From: Labia minor
Lineage: Eukaryota > Arthropoda > Insecta > Dermaptera > Spongiphoridae
DNA length: 64,000 bases
Direction: 5' to 3'
NCBI GenBank assembly: GCA_963082975.1
Contig: OY720348.1
Coordinates: forward strand, 70,767,719-70,831,718
Shown here: positions 24,647 through 36,274 of the stretch, piece by piece
Numbering within the stretch: the first letter of the stretch is position 1
Layout of the letters: every line of letters starts with the position of its first letter
Notes under the pieces: generated by a model
The model's input: the letters and a program-made list of their open reading frames with translations, nothing else
The model's database searches: none
Told to the model about the DNA's origin: nothing
Translations under genes and position numbers: made by a program

Positions 24647-24890
24647 TTCTATTGCATTGATTCTCGACCACTGTGCTGCGAGATTATGATGCTCTTAAAC
24701 ATTTCCGACTTTTTACTAAATTTTTTCAATAAAGTGTAAACCGTTTTTTGGGACCACTTTTTACTATCTCGACTGAGATAGTATTGCGATCATTTTCAAT
24801 ATGGTAAACTGTAAACTGTGTGCCACCAAATTTTTAAACCGTTAAAAGTGTGCCGCGGTAAAAAAAAGGCTGAGAATTACTGTTCTATTG
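24647..24890. mobile_element. hAT MITE, 228 bp, carrying a HINE-like 5' end
   Basis: Perfect 8-bp duplication TTCTATTG at 24647-24654 and 24883-24890. The element (24655-24882) starts CATTGATTCTCGACC and ends GGCTGAGAATTACTG; as inverted repeats these agree at about 12 of 15. Inside, ACTATCTCGACTGAGATAGT followed by ATTGCGATCA matches the start of the element at 59868. Confidence 0.82.
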
Positions 24891-26210
24891 TATTTATTTT
24901 ATTGAATTCAATTAATAGTTTACAAAATAGTATATGCAATTCAAACAATTATCGAAAAAATTTTCATTAAATATTAATTAAATTTATTATTTAAAAAAAA
25001 AATCGAATATATTTCAATTTCAAAAGTTTAAATGTTGAATATAGATTTTTTTTTACTAAAAATAAAATAAATAAATTCTTTCTAATCATAGGATTCAAGT
25101 TTGAATTTTAAAAATTAGTAAAAAAATTTACTTGTTATATATATTTATATAAAAAGTAGATAAGAATATTCAGGATTTAAAAAAGTCAAGGAGGATAAGA
25201 GCTTATAGCCTTGATTCTTCAAGCTTGAGGTCGAAGGTTCAAACCTTGTCAACTTTATTTAAAATTAAAATTAAAATTGAATATTTCAATTAAATACAAT
25301 GGTTTGCTAAAATGGGTATAGGTCCCCAAGAAAAAAGGGTTAAAACATATTGAATAATAACTAATATAATAAAATGAATTAAATAATTTCTAAAGAAAAA
25401 TAATCAATTAAAAGTTTTATAGATATCTTTATTATTAATATTAACATCTACAATTTTTTTCTTTGGTTTCACTGATAGTAATTAAAATTAATTATCAAAT
25501 AACTATTTCAATTTCTTAAATCATACGTTTTTTTTTTGAATTTTAAAAATGCAAAAATTTTTTTGTTTAAATGCATCACTTGCACACTTTGTTTATTATT
25601 TGAAAAAAAAAAACAACGAAAATGATGCTTAAAAATGTTTAAAAAAAACATTAAAATTAAAATCCATGTTTTAATTTATTTATAGAAAATAACAGTCAAT
25701 TTTATTTATTTTATTAATTATAATTGGATAACAGTGGGCATTAAATTATTTTCATAAGAATACAATTAGTTCTACAATAAATAAAATACATTTTATTATT
25801 ATTATTATTATTAAAAATGATTGATTAAAGACAATTTTGTGTTTAGATTTTTTTTTTATACTTATATTATGTAGAAGTTGTAATAAATTAAATTGTTTAA
25901 ACTCAAATTTCCATTTAATCAATCATTTTCAATAGAATTAATTTTTTTTTTTTTTTAAACAAACATTTTAAGTTTTATTCTTACAAAACATTTTAATTTG
26001 CACTTGATACATGTTTCTTACAAGAATTGATTTTTATTTTTGAATTGACAGTTTTAAATTGAAAGAAATAATTAAGAATTATTACAAGATAATATTTAGA
26101 AAATTATTAATTTAATAAAATTGATTACGAATGATTTATTATAAAAAAAAAAAAAAATTATCACCTAAATTAAAATTAAAATTCTGAATCTTGTTTAATA
26201 TAGATTGATA
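24891..26210. other. Intergenic AT-rich stretch
   Basis: No gene seen. 25190-25260 contains a tRNA-like T-arm (GAAGGTTCAAACCTT, a B-box-like motif) preceded by a weak A-box-like piece, possibly a decayed SINE head. The rest is homopolymer-rich. Confidence 0.4.
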
Positions 26211-26487
26211 TGTAAATCATATTCACCAATGTATTCATTTTATCTGAGGTTGGTAGCATTGGATGGGGGTTTACTTGCACACTCACTTGATATGCTTAGA
26301 ATATTAAATCCATTGATATCCATTAATGTGTTGCATACGAGTGGGTGGATAAGGGACTCTTGTCTAATTCTATTTTACTTACAGGTAAATATGATTTAAT
26401 GTATATTTTGTATATAATTCTATAATAAAATAAATCTATTTTACTTACAGAATCGAGTAAGACTTTTAATTCACCCACACACTTACA
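26211..26487 (+). repeat. 5' LTR
   Basis: Starts TGTAAATCAT and ends CACACACTTACA. It contains two copies of ATTTTACTTACAG, one directly followed by GTAAAT, so the LTR carries splice-site-like sequence. Confidence 0.9.
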
Positions 26488-26523
26488 AATTAGACAAGTT
26501 TTTCGAAAAGACAAAAATAAATT

Positions 26524-27597
26524 ATGGCTTCTCCGAAATTAAAATTTTTTATTGTAAAAACAAAAGAAGATTTTCACGAATTAAAGGCTTTAACCATGGA
26601 TAGTTCAACCTGGTTTTTGATTCCAGAAAATAAGAGAAGTATCAAAGATCATCCAGTATTGATAAAATCTAAAATTATACAAAATGTGATAAAAAGTTTG
26701 AAAAAAATTGGAAATTATCGTAATATAGATTTGGCTATCAATGAAGAAATAAAAAAATACTATTTTGATGAAGAGGATAATATATGTATGGAAGGTGAAT
26801 ACTTAGAAGAATGTGATGATAAAGAAATAATAATGAACATGAAATTAATTAGACCTGATGAGGAAGAAATCCAATTAAAAGACGTGAGGGAAAAATTTAT
26901 ATTGGATGATTTTAGAAAAGAAATTCAAGGCGAAATCTGGATGGAACAATTTGAGAGCGAACTTAAAAGATTTAAAATTTATGACACACATAAAAAAATC
27001 CAAATTTTAAAATTATTTCTAAAAAACTACGGAATGGAATGGTATTCTGCAAACATCAACAAATTAGTAGGTGACGATTGGGTAAAATGGAAAGAATCCT
27101 TTAATAAATCCTTTCACTACCAAGACTGGACATACATTAGAAAAGCTTTGGATTATAAATACATCTATGGAGACATGGCGGAGTTCGTCCTAAGAAAAGA
27201 AAACTTATTATTGCAAGCGGATAAAGATATCCCAGAAAAATGTAGGATATATTTGATTGTTTGTAGCCTCCCTCTAGAAATCCAAAACAAATTAGAAAAA
27301 GACAAAATTAAGACAATAGAAGATATATTGCAAGAAATACGGAAAACACAAAACGCATGTGAAATTAAATATGGAAAAGTTGAAGAAAGAAAAGGAAAAA
27401 TTCCGAGAAGTCAACTTAATCCCAAAATAACAAAGCCTTGTAATATTTGTGAAAAGCTGGGATATGCAAATAGATTTCATCCATTACACAAATGTTGGAA
27501 TAATAAAAAAAATAAAATCAAGGAAATAAACTTAAATGAGGAAAATAATTTAGAAGAAGAAAATTTATCTGATGAAGAGTTAAAAGAAAAAAACTAG
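26524..27597 (+). CDS. gag: Retrotransposon gag
   Basis: 357-residue frame beginning MASPKLKFF 37 bp after the LTR. The middle shows the gag-like W-x-x-F and GMEWY segments; near the C-terminus CNICEKLGYANRFHPLHKC is a Cys-His zinc-knuckle variant (C-x2-C-x9-H-x4-C; an additional His is present three residues before the second listed His). The stop TAG at 27595 directly follows the slippery heptamer A_AAA_AAC. It is the capsid/nucleocapsid precursor of the element; the frame is intact. Confidence 0.85.
   Translation: MASPKLKFFIVKTKEDFHELKALTMDSSTWFLIPENKRSIKDHPVLIKSKIIQNVIKSLKKIGNYRNIDLAINEEIKKYYFDEEDNICMEGEYLEECDDKEIIMNMKLIRPDEEEIQLKDVREKFILDDFRKEIQGEIWMEQFESELKRFKIYDTHKKIQILKLFLKNYGMEWYSANINKLVGDDWVKWKESFNKSFHYQDWTYIRKALDYKYIYGDMAEFVLRKENLLLQADKDIPEKCRIYLIVCSLPLEIQNKLEKDKIKTIEDILQEIRKTQNACEIKYGKVEERKGKIPRSQLNPKITKPCNICEKLGYANRFHPLHKCWNNKKNKIKEINLNEENNLEEENLSDEELKEKN
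27588..27594 (+). promoter_or_regulatory. Programmed -1 ribosomal frameshift slippery site (gag/pol)
   Basis: AAAAAAC sits in gag phase as A_AAA_AAC immediately before the gag TAG. A -1 slip enters the pol frame exactly (codons starting at 27594: CTA GAG TGC CCG), which is open through the protease motif into reverse transcriptase. This is the classical X_XXY_YYZ form. No obvious downstream pseudoknot was checked. Confidence 0.8.
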
Positions 27598-30500
27598 AGT
27601 GCCCGGAAGGATCAAAAACAAACCCACTAATCAAAATAAAGGTATTTATTAAAAACAACTTAATTACGGCGGTCTATGATACAGGCTCCACTTGTTCTTT
27701 AGTAAATAAAAAAATAATAGATATGATAAAAGCTAAGATACATAATAATAAAAGTATAATAAAATCTTTAAGTGGAATTGATTCTTATAATACCCGGGCC
27801 AAATTAAAACTAAAAATAGGAAAGATTGAAAAGGAATTAGAATTTATAGTAATTAAAAATAATAATTTTAATTATGATATGCTATTAGGATTAGATGCTA
27901 TAAAAACATTTAAACTAACTCAAGACGAGAATTTAAAAATAAAACAAAACAGAGGTCAAAGGAATAAAAAAAAAATTAATATTAATAATAGTATAAAAAT
28001 AATGGATTTAAATAAAAATTATGAACTAAAAATAAAACAAAGCAAAGGTCAAAAGAATATGTTTAATGAAAATAATAGTAATAATTTAAAAACAGCTGAT
28101 TTAAATAAAAATTATGAATTAAAAATAAATTTGGAACAGTTAGAAATAAATAAACAAATAAAAATAAAAAATTTAATTAATAAATATAAACATTGTTTTG
28201 CAAAGAACAAATTTGATGTTGGCAAAGTAATGGGTTACGAGGCACAGATCAAACTCAAAGAGGATAAATATATAGCAAAAAAACCATATAGATGCTCACC
28301 AAGAGATCAACAAGAAATTGAATATCAAATCACTGAATTACTAAAAAATGATTTAATTGAGGAATCTGATTCGCCATATGCGGCCCCAGTAACATTGGCC
28401 TTCAAACGTGAAGAAGGTAAACGAACGAGGTTGTGCATAGATTTTACTGATCTAAATCGCATAATTGTTCCGGAAGCACACCCTTTTCCAAGGATAGATG
28501 ATCTAATAATTGAAGTAAATAAATCTAAATGGTTCACATCCATAGATATGAATTCTGCATTTTGGTCCATACCGATTAGAGAAAAAGATCGAAAAAAATT
28601 AGGATTCATTACTCAAAAGGGTCACTGGCAATGGAAAGTCCTACCATACGGTTATAAAAATAGTAGTGCCATCTTCCAAAGAGTTCTTGCAAACACAATT
28701 AGAAGAAATAACTTAGATAAATTTTGTATCAACTACATTGATGATGTTCTAATATACTCAGAAACATATGAGGATCATATGGAACATATACAAAAACTAT
28801 TCGAAGTCATAAAAACATTAGGACTTAAAATGAAAATGGAAAAATGTGAATTTGCAAAACAAAAAATAAAATTTCTTGGCCATATTTTAGAAAATGGATT
28901 AGTATATCCGATAAATGACAATTTAAAAGCCATTAATGACGTTGAAAGACCGAAAAATAAAAAACAGGTTCGTCAAATAATTGGAAAAATAAATTTTTAT
29001 AGAAAGTTCATTGACCATTGCACACAGAGATTAACACCATTATATAATTTATTAAAAAAAGATATAAAATTTAAATGGACGGACGAGTGTGAGAAATCAT
29101 TTCATGACATAAAAAATTATCTGACCACATCACCTATACTGGCTGTATTTGACAACAATAAGGATATAATATTGGAAGTAGATGCTAGCAGATTAGGCAT
29201 AGGAGGTGTATTAAAACAACCCCAAGAAGATGGAACTATGCTCCCTATAGGCTACTTTTCAAAGAAATTGACATCAGGCCAAATGAAAAAGGAAGTAATG
29301 TTTATTGAATGCTTGGCTATGAAAGAAGCAATAGTATATTGGCAGTATTTATTAATAGGAAAAAAATTCACAGTTATTACGGACCACAAGCCACTATTGA
29401 ATTTGAAAACAAAAGCAAGAACCGATGAAGCAATAGGTGATTTGATGCTCTATCTATCGCAGTATGATTTCAAAGTGGTTTATAGAGAAGGTCATCAAAA
29501 CCTAGAAGCTGATTTTTTATCCAGAAACCCCGTTTTAGGGATTAACGAAAATAATGAAGATTGTATCCAAACATTGAATATGATAGAGATAGAGGAAATA
29601 AAAAAAGACCAGAATAAAATAAATGATGAAATAAATAGAGAAAGAGGAATTTTAAACAGTGACAACATAAAATTTAAAGTGATAAAAAATAAGAAAAGAA
29701 TTTATGTCTCAAAGGAATTTGGAAAACACCTAATAGACAAAACACATAAATTTTATGGACATATAGGATATAAACAGCTAATAAGTCAAATAAGACCTTT
29801 TTACTATTTTAAGAAAATGGATGAAACTATAAAGGAATATTGCAAAAAGTGTTCTACCTGTATAAAAAATAAATCTAGAAGTATTAGACCTTTAGGTTTG
29901 TTATCAAAACTTGGACCAGCAGAACACCCATACCAAATTATGTCAATGGACTCTATTGGAGGCTTAAATTCTTATAATTCTTCAAAAAAATATATTCATC
30001 TTATAATTGATCATTTTACTAGATATGTATGGATGATAACTTCTAGAGGACAAATGGCGGAGGACTTTATAAAACTAATTAATATGATAACAAAAAAAAA
30101 TAAAATTGGAACATTACTAATTGACCAATATAGTTCTCTAAAGTCAAAAAAATTTAAAGATTTCATAAAAAAACAAAATATTAATTTGATTTATACAACG
30201 GTAGACAATCCACAATCCAATGGAATGGTAGAGAGAGTAAACCAATCTATAATTAATAGAATGAGATGCAGATTCAATGAAGATAATAAAAAAAAAACAT
30301 GGACAAGAATTGCGGAAGAATGTGTGGAAGAGTATAATAATTCGATACATAGCTCAACAAGATATTCTCCAGCACAACTTCTTCTAGGAAAAAGTTCAGA
30401 TATTATTCCAAAAGAATTACAAAAGAAACAGAATATTCAAGATATATGGAAAGAAGCATATGAAAATTCAAAAAAAAGTCATGAGTACAATAAAACAAGA

Positions 30501-30715
30501 TTTGACAAAAAAAGAAGAAAACATGAATTCAAAAAAGGAGACAGAGTGTACATATCCAATGGAAACAGATTGAATAGAAAGAAACTGGACGAAATAAGAA
30601 AAGGACCATTTAAAATAAAAAAGAGAGTATCAAACACAGTATATGAAGTCGACATTAAGAAGAGAGGGAATGAGGGAAATAAATTTCATATTTCCAAATT
30701 GATTCCTTTCTCTGG

Positions 30716-30719
<4 letters not shown>
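27594..30719 (+). CDS. pol: Retrotransposon pol: protease, reverse transcriptase, RNase H, integrase
   Basis: Frame -1 to gag, about 1041 residues from the slip site to TAA at 30717; the first ATG at 27723 would cut off the protease, so entry is by frameshift. Protease active site AVYDTGSTCSLV lies at about 27670. Reverse transcriptase: SPYAAPVTLAFKREEGKRTR, RLCIDFTDLN, SIDMNSAFWSIPI and catalytic YIDD. RNase H: LEVDASRLGIGGVL and VITDHKPLLNL. Integrase: HHCC zinc finger (HKFYGHIGYKQL, then CKKCSTC) and the catalytic triad in MSMDSIGG, LLIDQYSS and NPQSNGMVERVNQSI. All key residues are visible and the frame is uninterrupted, so the element may be functional. Confidence 0.92.

Positions 30720-30752
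<33 letters not shown>
30718..30752 (+). repeat. 35-nt A-tract between pol and the 3' LTR
   Basis: An uninterrupted run of A follows the pol stop and precedes the polypurine tract by about 45 bp. Such a tract inside an LTR element is unusual and could be a sequencing-sensitive homopolymer. Confidence 0.8.
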
Positions 30753-30754
<2 letters not shown>

Positions 30755-30804
30755 ATAATAATAATGATGGATGAAAGAAAAAAATGACTCCCGACCAAGG
30801 GAGG

Positions 30805-31081
30805 TGTAAATCATATTCACCAATGTATTCATTTTATCTGAGGTTGGTAGCATTGGATGGGGGTTTACTTGCACACTCACTTGATATGCTTAGAATATTA
30901 AATCCATTGATATCCATTAATGTGTTGCATACGAGTGGGTGGATAAGGGACTCTTGTCTAATTCTATTTTACTTACAGGTAAATATGATTTAATGTATAT
31001 TTTGTATATAATTCTATAATAAAATAAATCTATTTTACTTACAGAATCGAGTAAGACTTTTAATTCACCCACACACTTACA
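30805..31081 (+). repeat. 3' LTR
   Basis: Identical by eye to the 5' LTR over 277 bp, preceded by the polypurine tract AAGGGAGG. Confidence 0.9.
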
Positions 31082-31215
31082 CTATTTATTAATTATTTAA
31101 TTAATTCATTTTTTTTTAACAGAACAATCAGATGATTGAGAGAATTATTTAATAATTTAACTATTATTTTCATATTATAGTTAGTTTTGTCGAAATATTA
31201 GAGACATAATATAAT

Positions 31216-31435
31216 CAGTGATGTATTGGTAAAATAAGAAGTAAGGGAACGCATCATAGGAGCAAAAAAAAAATCCTATTTTCAACAAACTATTTTTTCC
31301 ATATAAGTTTTTATTTTTTCTTATTCTTGCTATACAAAATATTTACGAACACAAAAAAGTGCTGGAACGTGTTCGAGTTCTGAAAAAAGATAAGGGAACG
31401 TCGTTCCCCCTCGTTCCTCTCCCAATACATCACTG
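31216..31435. mobile_element. hAT-like MITE, 220 bp
   Basis: Ends CAGTGATGTATTGG and CCAATACATCACTG are perfect 14-bp inverted repeats. Subterminal GGGAACG / CGTTCCC blocks are also inverted. The 8-bp flanks (AATATAAT and AATATCTG) agree at only five positions, so the duplication has decayed or the superfamily differs. Confidence 0.75.
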
Positions 31436-32222
31436 AATATCTGAATATAATTAATTATTTTAACGAGGAAAAATAATTAAAATTTCAATAAATTAATTTT
31501 ATTAATAACATTGACAATGCCATTAATCGCAGTAAATTTGTTTTAATTAAAAAAAAAAAACAAGTAAAATTTTATTAAATATTTATTTTTATATTTTATA
31601 CAATATTTTTTGGTGGAAAAATTAAAATTGAAATTTTCCTTAATAAATAATATTTTTTTTTTTTAAATTTAAAAGAAATTTCTATTTGGAAATTATATTG
31701 CAGATTGTTTTAACATTTTTCTCGAAAACATTTTATAATTAGGTGTAAATTAATTTATTATTATTATTATATAATAAATATTTTTTTTTAATTAAAGAAG
31801 TTAAATAAAAGTTACATTTAAGAAAAGTTTTATAGTGATTTCCCATATAGATTTTTTTTATTATGTTTAGATCTATCTTATTTATAATCTTAGTTGTTTA
31901 TTTATATATTACAGGGTTTTCATGAAGACATTTCAATTTTTAATTTTTACTTTTTTATTTAAATATAATTAATGTTTTATTCTGATATCCCAAAGAGATT
32001 TTTTAATTATCTTTAAATTTAATAATATGTTAGTTGTTTTTTTATATTATAGGGATTTCATATTAACATTTCAATAATTTTTTTTTTATATTTAAATCTA
32101 TCTAAATAGGAAAATTAAGAATTGTAAAATTTAAAAATATCTAAATATGATATCCAAATTCTCATTATAATGTATAGAAATTTAAAAGGTTTAATTGAAA
32201 ATTAAAATTATAAAAAAATAAC

Positions 32223-32256
<34 letters not shown>

Positions 32257-34373
32257 ATTTTTCCAAATTGAATTGCTTCTTTCTTTTAATATTTGATTTT
32301 CCAAAATTGGTTTTTAAATAAATAAATAAAAATTATAATTTAAAATAAAATTATTAATAAATAATATAAATAGATATTTCTTCATTTTTAATTATATAAT
32401 TAGAAAAATAATAAAGATTAATTTATATCTATCATGATCCTTTGGCAGGTTGAGGTTTTAAAATTATAATGCTCTCTATCTATCTATCTAAGTATATTAT
32501 ATATATAAATATATATATATATTGTGACTGATGATGAGGAAAACCTCCTTTTAAACTATAATCATACTTTTTCAGCAGAAAATATATCTTAATAATTTAA
32601 TGCCTTAATATATATAAAGAGATAGATAGATAGATTTAATATAATTATTTTAATTAAATAAAATTTACCATCACAATTGATTTACACTGATTTTTGGCAT
32701 TTAAGAAAAAAATATTCGAAAATAATATTTCAATATTTTTCTTGGAGAAAATAAAAATTGAGAAATGTAGACTAACATATATGATGATTTTAAGAGACTT
32801 TTGAATATTTATAATTGTTTTAAGATCAATTCAAAAGAGAATGAGACGTTAAACAAGAAACCGGATAATTAATTATTTAGACTTATTTAAGAAAAATCAG
32901 TTGGAAAACTTCCCTCCAAAGTTTTGAAAATAAATTATTTAGATTAAAAAGCTATTACATATATATAAATATTTATGCATACTAATATTTAATCAACAAT
33001 AGAAAATACTTCAAGAAATAGTATATTTATTTTAATCATTATTTTCTAAATACTTATAAAACATATTCAAATTTGTTAATTTTTTTTTAATTATTCATAA
33101 ATTTGAAATAAAAATATAAAAAAGTTGCTTTCATTTAAAAAATATTTTACTAAAATGTGATTTTATTGACAATAATATCTATTTAATTACATTTTTGATT
33201 GGAATTTTAAAAATTTCATTTTCTTATTTTAATCATTTTTTTTAATCATCTACAACATTCATCGAATTGTTTTTTTCTGAATATATTTAATATTTGTGCT
33301 TCAAAGTTTCTTTTTTAATTTTAATTATATTTTCCAAAAACTTATTTAAATATATATTTACATATATTATTAAAAAAAAAATTAATTTTTTGAAATATTT
33401 AATATAAGTTCATATTTCCCTTATGATTTGTGATCTCCCCCTCTTTGTCAACATAAAATGAAATAATATCCCTTAAATTATAAGTTAGTCTTGCTTTATA
33501 AAGATGTATAATTTTATTTAAGTTGAAAATAGTTCATATTATAAAACAATAAAAGTCACTATTAGTAATTGTTATTGTATATATAATTTAAAATTTAACT
33601 TTTTATCAAATTAATTAATATAAATTAATTTTAGGAATAATATAAAATATTTTTTTTATAAAAAGATCGATTATAATATTTTTATTCTAGGCAACAATAT
33701 ATAGTATACTTGTTTGTTAATGATTTAAGTCTCAGATTTTGCTTCACAATATTCAAAAAAAATTTATTAAATATTAATAAATCATATAATATAGTCAGTG
33801 TAAAGTGGGAGCTTAATTGAACATCGCTAGGATATTAATTCATATTCTTTGATCAAGTATTTCTTGTACATATCCTACGTTTTAAATATATTTTGAGTAT
33901 TTTCTTTACACGATTTCATAAGAACAGATCCACAACAGTGTAAATCAAGCGATGATTTAACTTAATGATTAATGTTACTTTGGTTTAAAGTTAATTCATT
34001 TTAGTATAATCTTATCAATGAAAAAATTAGCATTAATATGAATTCTACATGCTACATGAATGAAAATGAATCTTATATAGCATTTTTCTTTCTTAAATAG
34101 AATTTTAAAAATAAATTACTAATATTAAATTTAATATAAAATAATCTTTTAAAGATATAAATAATCACTATAGAAATGCTATGATTGAATGGTGAGATTC
34201 ATTGCATTCTTTTAGTTTCATAGTAATTTTATCTAAGAGTTATGTTTAATAATAATATTGTGAGAAATTTTGCTGGTTTAAATATCTATAAAAAATAAAT
34301 AGAAGCTCACCTTATTATATAATAGAATTAAATAATATTAAACCAATACTATATATATATATATAAATATAGA
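31436..34373. other. Gene-free AT-rich intergenic stretch
   Basis: No coding frame or RNA gene recognised. A (CTAT)n tract at 32468-32490 and (GATA)n at 32620-32636 are inverted to each other about 150 bp apart and could fold. TA microsatellites occur at 32225-32255 and 34350-34365. The 3' UTR of the minus-strand GTPase gene must start at its right end. Confidence 0.45.
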
Positions 34374-36274
34374 TTAAATCATGATACATTTCCTTTGTCT
34401 TCTTTTTTGAGGTTCTGGTCTTAAAACTGCTCGAACAGCTTCATCAAAAACCTAAAATATATTCGTATCTTAGAAAAATTGAAAATATATTTATTTATTT
34501 TATAACTGTAATTTTAAAAAGAATATAAAAAATATGGTCATTATTAAAAAAAAAAATCGATAAATTAATAATAAAATAAAAATCGAATAAATAAATATTC
34601 TTTATAGAAAATATACAACAATATTTATTTGTGAATTTACAAGATATAGAATTATAGAATTAGATTACAATATGACCAATTTTTATGTTCACAAATTGAA
34701 AGATATACATATCAATTGATACATTTGCTTAGAACAATATAATTTATATTATTTATATGTATAATAATTGGAAATTATTGGGTTAAATTACCTGTTTAAG
34801 TCCTCTTTGAGTTAAAGCAGAACATTCCATATATTTAATTGCTCTTATTTTATTAGCCAACTTTTGAGCTTGTTCCCTTTTAATAGGTGACAAACCTTGT
34901 TCTGCAAGGCCCGTTAATGTTTCTCTATCATCTCTTAGATCTATTTTTGTACCTTATTAAAAAAAAGCAAATAGGATTAAAAAATAAAACTATTTTTTTT
35001 TTTTTTGCTATGATTATATTATTATTTATAATAGGATAACGTTTATTTACCTACTAATATCATTGGGGCATCGGGACAGTGATGTTTAATTTCTGGATAC
35101 CATTTTGATGTTACATTTTCAAATGAAGAAGGACTTGTTACACTAAAGCAAATTAGAAAAACATCGGTCTGAAAAAAAAGAAACGAAAAATTGCGTTCAA
35201 ATTCATAAAATATCATAAATCTATTTATTCGAAATATTGTTTATTTTAAAATATTGTGAAAATACGTTGAAAAATGTTTTCCATTAATTAAATATTATCG
35301 TTGTAGGAATTAATCAACAGGAGTTTGAAAATACAGACTTTGGTGTAGTCATTAAAAATATAAAGATGAGAATTCACTGTCAGGTATATGTATTTGATTT
35401 TTGATTGATTATATCTAATTAATTTAAAGATCCATCACCAATTTAGTTCTATTCACTTTTAATTTATAAATTATAATTAAGCTCCTTTGAATTCGGGTAA
35501 TTTAGAACATTAGTATATATAAATTTAAAGAAAGATAGAAATGTATTATAATCAATTTATGAATTTATTTGAAAACATATATGTATTTAAATAAATCAAG
35601 AATGTAATATGATGGAAAAGAGATGTATTATTCTATTGCTTTCAATTTGCTGCAAAAAAAAAATATTGTAATTATTTATTTAAATACACATATAGAAATA
35701 TTAATATATATATATATATATATATATTAATGAATAGAAATATTTATTTTATTATTATTTATAGACAACCATTCATTTATTTTATTTATTTTTTTTTAAA
35801 TATGAAATTTGAGCTTCTTTCCTATCATCAAATGTCATCGTACCGTGTCATTATATTCATTGAATAAAACATAAATATTATATTCATTGAATAAAAAAAA
35901 AAAATCTTATATTCATTGAATAAAAAATAAAATTCAATGTTTTGTTTTATGTTCTAAGGAAAATGAAATCGTACTTGAGGATAGGAGAGAGGCCTTAGCC
36001 GATCATAATCTTCTTGTCCAGCGGTATCCCAAAGTCCAAGACTGACTGGTATTCCATCAACGACCATTGGGGCTGAGTAATTGTCAAATCTAAAAATGAT
36101 ATGATAATAATATTCAATAGTGGGAAAATCCAAGTGGTAAGTACATTGATTCTCTTACACAGTGGGTACATATTCGCCAGGAAAACTATCTGTTGTATAT
36201 GATATGAGCATACAGGTTTTGCCTACAGTACCATCGCCAACGACCACACATTTTATTGGTCTGCCAGAAGACAT
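34374..36274 (-). CDS. Mtl: Rac/RhoG-type small GTPase, Mtl (Mig-2-like)
   Basis: Membrane-anchored Rho-family GTPase that switches actin dynamics in cell migration and axon guidance. Minus-strand exons 36274-36159, 36089-35975, 35168-35051, 34952-34792, 34451-34374 join in phase to 195 codons plus stop, the usual Rac/Mtl length. P-loop GDGTVGKT at residues 13-20, effector YVPTVFDNY at 36-44, DTAGQ at 60-64 with the catalytic Gln64, GTKIDLRDD for guanine recognition, and [10 protein letters not shown]. The tail [15 protein letters not shown] has a polybasic run and a CAAX box (CIMI) for prenylation. SSGRPIKC at the start and [10 protein letters not shown] near the end fit Mtl better than Rac1 or Cdc42. 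All splice sites are canonical. It is divergent from UBIAD1. Confidence 0.93.

Larger units (their letters stand above)
26211..31081 (+). mobile_element. Ty3/Gypsy-type LTR retrotransposon, apparently full length
   Basis: 4.87 kb element: 5' LTR 26211-26487, gag 26524-27597, pol about 27594-30719, an A-tract, a polypurine tract AAGGGAGG just before the 3' LTR at 30805-31081. The two 277-bp LTRs read identical base for base and have TG...CA ends, so the insertion is young. The order protease, reverse transcriptase, RNase H, integrase is that of Ty3/Gypsy. No envelope frame is present. The flanks (GATA / CTAT) do not form a clear target duplication. Confidence 0.92.

Noticed and set aside
25190-25262. 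Possible tRNA gene (GAAGGTTCAAACCTT T-arm)
   Set aside because: The T-arm and B box are good but the acceptor stem and anticodon loop do not fold properly; best seen as a decayed SINE head.
26205-26399. Open frames of 64-69 codons inside each LTR
   Set aside because: Identical frames in both LTRs simply reflect LTR duplication; no protein motif.
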